DNA of 64,000 nt, taken from assembly GCF_017302985.1 (NCBI RefSeq), contig NZ_JAFIMU010000007.1:2418001-2482000 (forward strand). The letters are read 5' to 3'. Shown here one piece after another: positions 57,171 through 64,000 of this stretch; positions within the stretch are counted from its first letter, which is position 1, and each line of letters opens with the position of its first letter. The translations under genes were made by a program, and so were the position numbers. Under the pieces are notes generated by a model. The model was given only the letters and a program-made list of their open reading frames with translations. It searched no databases and was not told the DNA's origin. The stretch comes from Corallococcus macrosporus (GTDB lineage Bacteria; Myxococcota; Myxococcia; Myxococcales; Myxococcaceae).

Positions 57171-58063
57171 CGCCCGGCCTCTACCTCACGCACAAGCCCG
57201 TGGGCGCCACCAGCTTCGCCACGGTCCGCGCCTTCCAGGAGGAGGCCCAGGCGACGCGGCCTGGCCGCCGCACGGCGCTGGTCCACGGCGGCACGTTGGA
57301 TCCGTTCGCGGAAGGGCTGCTCTTGATGCTGGTGGGCCCGGCCACGCACCTCTTCGAACACCTGCACGCCGCGCCCAAGGTCTACGTGGCCCGCGTGGAG
57401 TGGGGCACGGAGATGGACACCGGCGACCTGCACGGCCGCCCCGTGCACCAGGGGGGCGCCTCCGCGCTCACGCCCGCGAGCCTCGACGAAGCGCTGCGCC
57501 CGTTCCTCGGCTGGACGGAGCAGGTGCCGCCCGCCACCAGCGCCAAGAAGCTCGGAGGCGAGCCCGCCTACCGCAAGGCCCACCGGGGGGAGGCCGTGGA
57601 CCTGCCCCCGTCGCGTGTGTACCTGCACGCGGCGCGCTGGCTGTCGCACGACCTGCCCCGCGCCAGCGTGCTGGAGCTCACCTGCCGGGGCGGCTACTAC
57701 GTCCGCGCGTTGGCCCGAGACCTGGGACGCGCGCTCGGCTGCGGCGCGCACCTCTCCGCGCTGAAGCGCACGGCCATCGGTCCGTGGAAGGACCCCGGCC
57801 CCGGCCATCGCATCGAGCTGCACGGCCGCGACCTGCTCCCGTGGACCTCCTCCCGCGTCCTCACGGATCAGGACGTGGGCGCGCTGCGCCAGGACCAGTC
57901 CATTCCTCTCTCTCCGCTCCAGCCTCCGGACTGGCGCCTCCCGCCGGGCTACCCGGAGCCCGCGGGTCCGGTGCGAGGCTTCCACCAGGGGAAGTTGACC
58001 TTCCTGCTCACGCCCCGGGACGGAGCGCTCTGGCCCGAGACAGAGCTGCGCGGCGGCGTCTAG
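57167..58063 (+). CDS. truB: TruB-type tRNA pseudouridine synthase, divergent
   Basis: This is a 298-residue enzyme that would change uridine 55 of tRNA to pseudouridine. It keeps THKPVGATSF, the catalytic-Asp block as HGGTLDPFAEGLLL (standard GHTGTLDPLATG), QVPPATSAKKLGGEPAYRKA, and VLELTCRGGYYVRALARDLG. The block preceding the Asp lacks the usual His-Thr (VHGGTLDP). The C-terminus has no clear PUA fold, though residues 230-298 may be a small divergent one. Being coupled to an AAA ATPase rather than to nusA-infB-rbfA genes, it may be an additional, specialised TruB. The symbol is given as a family name; target identity is inferred. Confidence 0.82.
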
Positions 58064-58075
58064 AACGGGCGCCCC

Positions 58076-58516
58076 ATGGCCCCTCCCGACCTGAAGACCG
58101 TCGAGCTGACCCCGGAGCGCTGGCCCGACCTCGAGAAGCTCTTCGGCCCCAACGGCGCCTGCGGCGGCTGCTGGTGCATGTACTGGCGCATCCCGGAGGG
58201 CGAGCGCTACGACGACGTGCGAGGCCCCGAGGCGAAGCGCCGCTTCAAGGCCCTGGTCGCGAGCGGCGAGGCGAAGGGCCTCCTCGCCTACGCGGACGGC
58301 GAACCGGTGGGCTGGGCCACCTTCGGCCCGCGCCGGGACTTCCCGCGCCTGGACCGCGCCCCCAGCTTCAAGTGCGACGACGCGGACGCCGTCTCCTCCG
58401 TGCCCTGCTTCTTCATCCACCGCGACTGGCGCAACCAGGGCTACGTCCACGTCGCGGAGCGCCCCGCCGGCAAGCAGCGTGTGCGCAAGGCGCTGCGGCC
58501 CGCGCGCCGGAAGTGA
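58076..58516 (+). CDS. GNAT acetyltransferase with internal deletion of the CoA-binding region
   Basis: This is a 146-residue protein whose first 110 residues match a GNAT group with the GACGGCWCMYWR start and EPVGWATFGPRRDFPRLDRA and CFFIHRDWRNQG. In relatives the latter continues into the acetyl-CoA-binding R/Q-x-x-G-x-G/A loop and about 50 further residues. Here it joins directly to GYVHVAERPAGKQRVRKALR, which looks like the protein's normal C-terminus. The CoA-binding helix and most of the second half are thus missing in one in-frame step, probably by recombination between QG codons (CAGGGC). The product is expected to be inactive. It sits 13 bases after truB. Confidence 0.7.
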   Translation: MAPPDLKTVELTPERWPDLEKLFGPNGACGGCWCMYWRIPEGERYDDVRGPEAKRRFKALVASGEAKGLLAYADGEPVGWATFGPRRDFPRLDRAPSFKCDDADAVSSVPCFFIHRDWRNQGYVHVAERPAGKQRVRKALRPARRK

Positions 58517-58549
58517 TGCTTCGGGTCACCACCCCGGGGCGGGGGGGAT

Positions 58550-58584
58550 GGTGACTGTCATCACCGCTGGTGACTGTTGTCACC
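58550..58584 (+). promoter_or_regulatory. Tandem palindromes before the repeat protein gene
   Basis: GGTGACTGTCATCACC (58550-58565; 5-bp arms) and GGTGACTGTTGTCACC (58569-58584; 6-bp arms) are near-copies repeated with a 19-base period. A third, imperfect GGGTCACC lies at 58523-58530. Two similar palindromes on nearly the same helix face suggest cooperative binding of a dimeric regulator about 140 bases before ATG 58724. Confidence 0.5.
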
Positions 58585-58723
58585 ACCCCGGCTTTCGCGC
58601 CGTCGCCGCGTAACCCCATGGAATCATTCAGGGTATGCAGGCAGGCAGGGCTGGCACGACGCGCGCAATAGGTCCCGGCATGACCGCTTCCGCAACGGAA
58701 GCCGCTCCTCCCGGAGATTGACC

Positions 58724-60226
58724 ATGTCCTCGATCAAGCACGCCGTCACCACCTCCCTGAACAGCAAGCCGGCCCTGGGCCACAAGGAGCTCGCGGTCCT
58801 CAAGGGCTCGGTCTCCGCCGCGAAGCAGAACGCGGAGATGAAGGCGACGCTGAACAACATGAAGGCGCAGATGGAGGGCATGAAGGCGCAGATCGCCGAC
58901 CTCAAGTCCCACCAGCACGGCGGTGATCAGTTCTCCGCCGGCAGCCGCGGCTGCTGGACGCCCCCCCGCGACAACTGGCAGCCCAAGGACCTGGGCGCCA
59001 TGATGGAGATGAGCAAGCTGAACCAGACCTCCGGCCCCATCAGCGCGGAGAAGTTCGCGGACAGCATCGAGGCCGCCATCGGGGACCTGGACGGCCAGGC
59101 CGCCTCCGGCGAGTACCGCGCCGTCTCCGACTGGGCCGCCAACAACCGCGAGCGCCTCACCCCGGAAGCCCGCCAGGTGATGGACATCTACAGCAAGTAC
59201 GCGGCGCTCTCCCAGGCGCGCGGCCAGTCCGGCATCCCGCAGGACGACATGAAGAAGATGCTCGCGGAGATGCGCGACGTGGGTGACGCCAGCGCGAAGA
59301 AGGCGCTCGCCCACCTGGACAGCAAGACCCACGGCGGCACGGTGTCCGGCCAGGACATGGCCCGCGCCATCTCCCGCGGCACCGCGGACCACGACGGCCA
59401 GGCCGCCGGCGCGGAGCTGAAGGAGTTCGAGAAGTGGGCCTCCAAGAACGAGAGCCGCCTGTCCCCGGAGGCCAAGGAGGTCCTGGACGTCTACCGCAAG
59501 CACGCCAAGGCCGCGCAGGCGGAGGGCCGCTCCGGCCTCAACGACCGCGAGACCGCCGCCCTCAACCGCGAGCTGCGCAAGGTGGGCGCCGGTGACGTGA
59601 GCGCCCGCAAGGCCACGGAGGCGCTCGACAGGGAGCAGGGCCCCATCTCCGGCGAGGACCTCACCGAGGCCATCAAGAAGGGCATCTCCGACAACGACGG
59701 CCACTCCTCCACCTCCGAGCTGAAGGAGTTCGAGAAGTGGGCCGCCAAGAACGAGAGCCGCCTCACCCCCGAGGCCCGCGACGTCCTGAAGACCTACCAG
59801 GAGGCCGCGAAGAAGGCCGGCCCGGGCGGCATCACGCAGAAGGACGCGGACGCCATGTTCAAGAAGATGGAGGGCTTCAAGACCTTCAGCGACAGCTCCA
59901 TGCGCAACGCGCTGGAGGTCCTGGACTCCAAGCCGGGCAAGATCACCGGCAACGACCTGACCGCCGCCATCGAGAAGGGCGCGGGCGACCTGGACGGCCA
60001 GGCGGCCGGCAACGAGTTCACCGACACGATGAAGTGGGCCCGCCAGAACTACGACCGCCTCACGCCCGAGGCGAAGAAGGTCGTGGACACCTACGAGAAG
60101 TACGCCAACCGCGCGAACTTCCAGGGCTCCGTCGGCATCGACCAGAAGGACTTCAAGAAGATGATCAACGAGATGAAGTTCGTCAGCAACCCGCCCCGCA
60201 CGCGTCCCGCGTTCTACGCGGCCTGA
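58724..60226 (+). CDS. Four-repeat protein with EF-hand-like DxDG loops (500 aa)
   Basis: This is a 500-residue soluble protein. Residues 1-65 are a Lys/Gln-rich coiled coil (QNAEMKATLNNMKAQMEGMK). A short Cys-containing hinge (CWTPPRDNW) follows, then four repeats of about 100 residues. Each repeat has [I/V]-SG-x-D-L-TxAI or similar, then a D-x-D-G-Q/H loop: D121/D123, D222/D224, D323/D325 and D422/D424. After the loop come E, an F/W-KWA helix and LTPEARxVLDTY. The D-x-[DN]-G followed by a Glu 9 residues after the first Asp is reminiscent of EF-hand or dockerin Ca-binding loops but shorter. There is no signal peptide. The family is not recognised. GGAG lies 9 bases before ATG 58724. Confidence 0.8.
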   Translation: MSSIKHAVTTSLNSKPALGHKELAVLKGSVSAAKQNAEMKATLNNMKAQMEGMKAQIADLKSHQHGGDQFSAGSRGCWTPPRDNWQPKDLGAMMEMSKLNQTSGPISAEKFADSIEAAIGDLDGQAASGEYRAVSDWAANNRERLTPEARQVMDIYSKYAALSQARGQSGIPQDDMKKMLAEMRDVGDASAKKALAHLDSKTHGGTVSGQDMARAISRGTADHDGQAAGAELKEFEKWASKNESRLSPEAKEVLDVYRKHAKAAQAEGRSGLNDRETAALNRELRKVGAGDVSARKATEALDREQGPISGEDLTEAIKKGISDNDGHSSTSELKEFEKWAAKNESRLTPEARDVLKTYQEAAKKAGPGGITQKDADAMFKKMEGFKTFSDSSMRNALEVLDSKPGKITGNDLTAAIEKGAGDLDGQAAGNEFTDTMKWARQNYDRLTPEAKKVVDTYEKYANRANFQGSVGIDQKDFKKMINEMKFVSNPPRTRPAFYAA

Positions 60227-60283
60227 GCTGAAGCAGGGGGGGAAGTGAAGTGGGGGAAAAATTGAAGCAGGGGGGATAGAGGT

Positions 60284-60313
60284 GCCCCGGACCTTCGGGG
60301 GAGGGTCCGGGGC
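60284..60313. terminator. Hairpin terminator after the repeat protein gene
   Basis: GCCCCGGACC (60284-60293) pairs perfectly with GGTCCGGGGC (60304-60313). It lies between convergent genes and is preceded by a G-rich stretch with TGAAGCAGGGGGG repeated at about 60231 and 60263. CCTCTCATTT follows on the plus strand. Confidence 0.7.
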
Positions 60314-60345
60314 CCTCTCATTTGCGGGCCCGTCTCAGGAGGAAC

Positions 60346-62403
60346 TCAGTGCTTCTTCGCCTTGGCGATGGTGGCCTGCGCTTCCTTCACCACGTTCTCC
60401 ACGGTGAAGCCGAACTTCTGCTGCAGCGCCTTGATGGGCGCGGACGCACCGAAGCTGCGCATGCCGATGACGCTGCCCGTGTGGCCCACCCAGCGCTCCC
60501 AGCCGAACGCCGCGCCCTTCTCCACGGAGACGCGCGCCTTCACGTCCGGGGGCAGCACGCTGTCCTGGTACTCCTGGGGCTGCTGCTCGAACAGCTCCCA
60601 CGACGGCATGCTCACCACGCGCGCCTTGACGCCCTCGGCCTTGAGCTTCTCCGCGGCCTCCACCACCAGCGCCACCTCCGTGCCCGTGCCAATGAGGATG
60701 ACGTCCGGCTTGCCGCCCTCCGCGTCCAGCAGCGTGTACGCGCCCTTGGCCACGCCGGAAGCCGGCGCGAACTTCGTGCGGTCCAGCGTGGGCACCGGCT
60801 GGCGCGACAGCACCAGGACCACCGGGTGGTGCTGCTGCTGCGCGATGTAGCGCCACGCCTCCGTCACCTCGTTGGCGTCACCGGGGCGCAGCACGATGTT
60901 GCCCGGCACCGCGCGCAGCGACATCAGCTGCTCCACCGGCTGGTGCGTGGGGCCGTCCTCGCCCAGGCCAATGGAGTCGTGCGTGAAGATGTGGATGGAC
61001 GGAATCTCCATCAGCGACGACAGGCGCATGGCGGGGCGCTCGTAGTCACTGAAGATGAGGAACGTGGCGCCGTAGCCGCGCACGTGGCTCAGGTTGAGTC
61101 CGTTGACGACGGAGCCCATCGCGTGCTCGCGCACGCCGAAGTGGATGTTGCGCCCCGAGTACTCGCCCGGCTTCATGGACGTGGACGCGGAGATGTACGT
61201 CTTCGTGGACGGGTTCAGGTCCGCGGATCCACCCACGAGCCACGGGTAGTTCTTCGCCAGCGCGTTGAGCACCTTGCCCCCGGACTCACGCGTGGCCATG
61301 CCCTTCGCGTCCGCGGGGAACACGGGCAGCTCCTTGTCCCAGCCCTCCGGCAGCTCGCGCTTGAGCAGCGCGTCCAGCTCGCGCGCCAGCTCCGGGTGCT
61401 GCTTGCGGTAGTCCGCCAGGGACTTGTCCCACGCCTCGCGCAGGCCCTTGCCGCGAGCCCCCAGCCGCTCCTGGAAGCGCTGCTGGACACCGTCAGGCAC
61501 CAGGAACTGCGCGTCCTCGGGCCAGCCGTAGGCCTTCTTGGTGGCCTTGATTTCGTCCGCGCCCAGCGGCTCGCCGTGGGCGCTGGCGGAGCCCTGCTTC
61601 TTGGGCGACCCGAAGCCGATGAACGAGTTGACGATGATGAGCGTGGGCTTGCCGCGCTCGTCCTTGAAGGACTTGTAGGCCTTGGACAGCGCGTCCAGGT
61701 CGTTGGCGTCGGTGACCTTCAGCACGCGCCAGCCGTAGCCCTCGAAGCGGCGGCCCACGTCCTCCGTGAAGGCCAGGTCGGTGCTGCCGTCGATGGAGAT
61801 GTGGTTGCTGTCGTAGATCCAGCAGAGGTTGGGCAGCTTCAGGTGGCCCGCGAGCGACGCGGCCTCGCTCGCCACGCCCTCCATCATGTCGCCGTCGCCG
61901 CACAGCGCGTAGACGTCATGGGTGAACAGGTCGAAGCCCGGCTTGTTGAAGTGGGCGCCCAGCCACTTGCTGGCGATGGCCATGCCCACGCTGTTGGACA
62001 CGCCCGCGCCCAGGGGGCCGGTGGTGGTCTCCACGCCGGTGGTCCAGTGGTACTCCGGGTGGCCCGGGGTGGCGGAGTCCAGCTGGCGGAAGTTGCGGAT
62101 GTCCTCCAGGGACACGGCCGGAACGTCCAGCACCTTCGCGTCCTTCACGCGCTTCACGCCCGCCAGGTGCAGCAGGCTGTAGAGCAGCATGGACGCGTGG
62201 CCGTTGGACAGGATGAAGCGGTCGCGGTCCGGCCAGTTCGGCGTGGCCGGGTCATAGCGCAGCTCCTGCTGCCACAACTGGTAGGCCACGGGCGCCAGCG
62301 CCATGGGCGCGCCCGGGTGGCCCGAGTGGGCCTTCTCCACCGCGTCCATCGACAGCGTGCGGATGGTGTTGATTGCCTGGGTATCGATCTTCTCGGTCGT
62401 CAT
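60346..62403 (-). CDS. tkt: Transketolase
   Basis: This 685-residue thiamine diphosphate enzyme of the pentose phosphate pathway moves two-carbon units between sugar phosphates. It shows the complete family layout: AHSGHPGAPMALAPVAY near the start, GDGDMMEGVASEAASLAG (ThDP-binding GDG...) and later DRDRFILSNGHASMLLYS. The middle has NIHFGVREHAMGSVVNGLNL (pyrimidine-binding Glu), TFLIFSDYERPAMRLSSLME, and DSIGLGEDGPTHQPVEQLMS. The C-terminal regulatory-type domain follows. ATG 62403 (MTTEKIDTQA) is used; in-frame codons upstream lack homology. The gene is divergent from the gene at 62690; the 286-base gap holds both promoters and a GGGCGC/GCGCCC hairpin at 62545-62561. Confidence 0.97.
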   Translation of the reverse strand: MTTEKIDTQAINTIRTLSMDAVEKAHSGHPGAPMALAPVAYQLWQQELRYDPATPNWPDRDRFILSNGHASMLLYSLLHLAGVKRVKDAKVLDVPAVSLEDIRNFRQLDSATPGHPEYHWTTGVETTTGPLGAGVSNSVGMAIASKWLGAHFNKPGFDLFTHDVYALCGDGDMMEGVASEAASLAGHLKLPNLCWIYDSNHISIDGSTDLAFTEDVGRRFEGYGWRVLKVTDANDLDALSKAYKSFKDERGKPTLIIVNSFIGFGSPKKQGSASAHGEPLGADEIKATKKAYGWPEDAQFLVPDGVQQRFQERLGARGKGLREAWDKSLADYRKQHPELARELDALLKRELPEGWDKELPVFPADAKGMATRESGGKVLNALAKNYPWLVGGSADLNPSTKTYISASTSMKPGEYSGRNIHFGVREHAMGSVVNGLNLSHVRGYGATFLIFSDYERPAMRLSSLMEIPSIHIFTHDSIGLGEDGPTHQPVEQLMSLRAVPGNIVLRPGDANEVTEAWRYIAQQQHHPVVLVLSRQPVPTLDRTKFAPASGVAKGAYTLLDAEGGKPDVILIGTGTEVALVVEAAEKLKAEGVKARVVSMPSWELFEQQPQEYQDSVLPPDVKARVSVEKGAAFGWERWVGHTGSVIGMRSFGASAPIKALQQKFGFTVENVVKEAQATIAKAKKH

Positions 62404-62689
62404 GCGGCCTCCCGCGCTGAGCCTGCGTCGCGGGCGCACCATGCCGTAACCAGGGCCGCCGCGCCGCACCAAACGCGCCCGTCCGGGTCCCGCCGGACAC
62501 AAGGTCCGCGCCCTTGCGTGTGATGGGCCGCGCTACTGCCAGGCGGGCGCAAGTAGCGCCCGGGGTTACAGGCCTCGTGAGGCATCCAGTCATTCCGGCC
62601 CTTTGCCGTCTGGCACGACTGCTGCTCCAGGCGGAGGCGCCGGGCCATCGCGTCCCGCGAGGCCCGAGCCATCCAGGAGAGTTGTCCCA

Positions 62690-63277
62690 ATGTTGAGCGC
62701 GTTGATTCCGGTGGTGTCGATGTTGGTGGGGGCGGGGACAGGCCCGGCCGTCTCGGGGGCGATGGAGCTGGCGAACCAGGACGTCGTGTCCACGATGCGC
62801 AGCGGGCTGGTGCAGCAGGCCGCGTCCCAGGGCCTCGCGGTGGACCCGGACGCCGTGACGTACGTGACGCTCGGCGACTCGTTCCTCGTCCATGGCCCCC
62901 CGGTGGGCGCGGACCTCCACACCGCCGAGGAGTTCGCCGCGGGCGTGGACATCACCTTCCTGTACGTCGGGGGCGTCCGCCCGGCCGGCGCGCTGCCCGC
63001 GGGCTTCTACCGGGTGCGCGCCACGCTCCCGCTGGGCGCGGAGACGGGACAGGCCCAGTTCATCTCCGGCTCGGGGGTGGTGGTCGGTTCCTCGACCCTG
63101 TTCGTCCGCACCACCGCGCAGCAGGACCAGTTCATTCCGGGCTCGTCGGATCCGGGCACCGGGGATTTCGCGACCATCACCAGCACGCACATCTTCCGCG
63201 GCCACAGGCAGTACGTGGATGCCGCCGGTTGGACCCCGTACCGGGTCTTCTACTACGAGGTGCTGACCGCCCCTTAA
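62690..63277 (+). CDS. Hypothetical protein with hydrophobic N-terminus (195 aa)
   Basis: This 195-residue protein is not recognised. The first 25 residues (MLSALIPVVSMLVGAGTGPA) are hydrophobic and may act as a membrane anchor or signal. The rest is beta-rich: FLVHGPPVGADLHTAEEF, VDITFLYVGGVRP, AGFYRVRATLPL, TLFVRTTAQQDQFI, ATITSTHIFRGHRQYVDAA and YRVFYYEVL. The strands and absence of Cys are compatible with a small beta-sandwich. AGGAG lies about 10 bases before ATG 62690. It ends convergently with the VWA gene, overlapping by four bases. Confidence 0.7.
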   Translation: MLSALIPVVSMLVGAGTGPAVSGAMELANQDVVSTMRSGLVQQAASQGLAVDPDAVTYVTLGDSFLVHGPPVGADLHTAEEFAAGVDITFLYVGGVRPAGALPAGFYRVRATLPLGAETGQAQFISGSGVVVGSSTLFVRTTAQQDQFIPGSSDPGTGDFATITSTHIFRGHRQYVDAAGWTPYRVFYYEVLTAP

Positions 63278-64000
63278 CGCCTCGCGGCCGCCCCGCGCGG
63301 TGTCTTCCCCCGGGTGAGGTGGTTCACCGCCTCACCCAGTCCCTCCACGGTGAGGGCGAACATGGGGAACACGTTGGCGATGGTCGCGATGGTGCCCGTG
63401 CGCCACGACCCGCGCGGCTCCGGGTTGAGCCACACGTTGCGCTCGAAGTGCTGGGCCAGTTGCATCAGCCACGTCAGGCCCTCCAGCCCCTCCTGCCGGT
63501 ACTGGCCATTCGCATCCGTGCGGATGCCCAGCTCATACGGGGCCATGGACGCATCCCCCACCATCACCAGCTTGTGATGCCTTCCCACCTGCGCGGTGAG
63601 CTCCGGCACGGTGATGCCGCCCGTGAGCTGCGGCGTGGCGTACAGCTTCCCGTAGACGCAGTTGTGGAAGTAGTAGGTCCGCAGCTCCTTGAAGTGCGAG
63701 GCCTGGCTGGCCACGCTGAACAGCCGGCTCACCAGGTGCGCGTACGGGTCCATGGAGCCGCCCACGTCCATGCACAGCACCACGCGCGTATTGGGCCGGC
63801 GCGGCGGACGCGTCACCACCTCCAGCTCGCCCGCGTTCTTCGCGGTGGCGGCGATGCTCTCGTCCACGTCCAGCTCCTCCGCCGCGCCCTCGCGCGCGAA
63901 GGCCCGCAGCTTGCGCAGCGCCACCGCCATCTGCCGCGTGTCCAGCACCACGTCGTCGCGGTAGCCCGCGTACTTGCGCGCGCCGGCCTGCCACAGCGCC
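63274..64000 (-). CDS. VWA-domain (CoxE-like) protein, C-terminal part
   Basis: This is the C-terminal 241 residues of a von Willebrand A-type protein; the start lies beyond the window edge, since the frame stays open (ending with LWQAGARKYAGYRDD upstream of VVLDTRQMAV). The metal site appears as VVLCMDVGGSMDPYAHLVSR, where the usual DxSxS has Gly at the second Ser position, and a Thr/Asp further on in LVMVGDASMAPYELG. CoxE-like VWA proteins usually work with a MoxR-type AAA ATPase in assembling or activating metal enzymes. No such ATPase is visible here; it may lie outside the window. Confidence 0.85.
   Translation of the reverse strand, partial: ALWQAGARKYAGYRDDVVLDTRQMAVALRKLRAFAREGAAEELDVDESIAATAKNAGELEVVTRPPRRPNTRVVLCMDVGGSMDPYAHLVSRLFSVASQASHFKELRTYYFHNCVYGKLYATPQLTGGITVPELTAQVGRHHKLVMVGDASMAPYELGIRTDANGQYRQEGLEGLTWLMQLAQHFERNVWLNPEPRGSWRTGTIATIANVFPMFALTVEGLGEAVNHLTRGKTPRGAAARR

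Noticed and set aside
60322-62523. 733-residue plus-strand open frame
   Set aside because: It is antisense to transketolase, which is unmistakable.

Overview
The window is very GC-rich, densely coded, and strongly biased to G/C at third codon positions. Its content is typical of a predatory or social myxobacterium. It carries several eukaryote-like Ser/Thr kinases, multidomain phosphorelay proteins, tandem paralogous lipoproteins with RCC1 or LVIVD repeats, a DUF2381 (TIGR02268-type) protein next to a kinase, and many lineage-restricted hypothetical proteins. I infer Myxococcaceae (Corallococcus or Myxococcus type). No rRNA, tRNA, IS element or CRISPR array was seen.

Layout. 1-6.0 kb: 3' end of tryptophan 2,3-dioxygenase, a small disordered protein, a Uma2-type nuclease, an RMD1/DUF155 membrane protein, a GspE-N-like/REC/adenylate cyclase fusion, a pseudopilin-like protein and a triple universal stress protein. 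6.1-8 kb: an ATPase-dead relative of sigma54 activators and two lineage proteins. 8-16 kb: a terminal oxidase locus (SCO, small membrane protein, CoxB, CoxA, CoxC, dihaem cytochrome c), split between coxA and coxC by an opposing glycosyltransferase-like gene and an unknown gene. 16-19 kb: a LysM-GH19 lysozyme/chitinase, then a less GC-rich AAA ATPase + TOPRIM-like pair that looks like a defence module. 19-25 kb: an unknown Ala-rich protein, an ArsN1-like acetyltransferase with a membrane protein, a SnoaL-like protein, and a three-gene redox operon (haem-b-like membrane protein, YceI, double-Rieske Tat lipoprotein). 25-31 kb: a CBS protein, an ArsA-like ATPase pair, two SpoIIAA-like paralogues flanking a nuclease-like gene, and a hydrophilic protein. 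31-36 kb: tandem RCC1 lipoproteins. 36-45 kb: three Ser/Thr kinases (one apparently inactive), two paralogous XRE regulators, DUF2381, and a lipoprotein toxin + immunity pair resembling the outer-membrane-exchange (SitA/SitI) toxins. 45-52 kb: a four-gene phosphorelay ending in a diguanylate cyclase. 52-56 kb: two LVIVD lipoproteins around a bactofilin-like gene. 56-58.5 kb: AAA ATPase, TruB-like synthase and an internally deleted GNAT. 58.5-64 kb: a four-repeat protein with EF-hand-like loops behind tandem palindromes, transketolase, an unknown protein and the end of a VWA protein.

The most promising candidates for undescribed biology are the lipoprotein toxin/immunity/XRE locus (42.5-44.8 kb), the AAA/TOPRIM pair (17.2-19.0 kb), the haem b/YceI/double-Rieske operon (22.7-25.0 kb) and the DxDG-repeat protein with its palindromic control region (58.5-60.3 kb). 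All functions are inferred from motifs read by eye; no database search was run.
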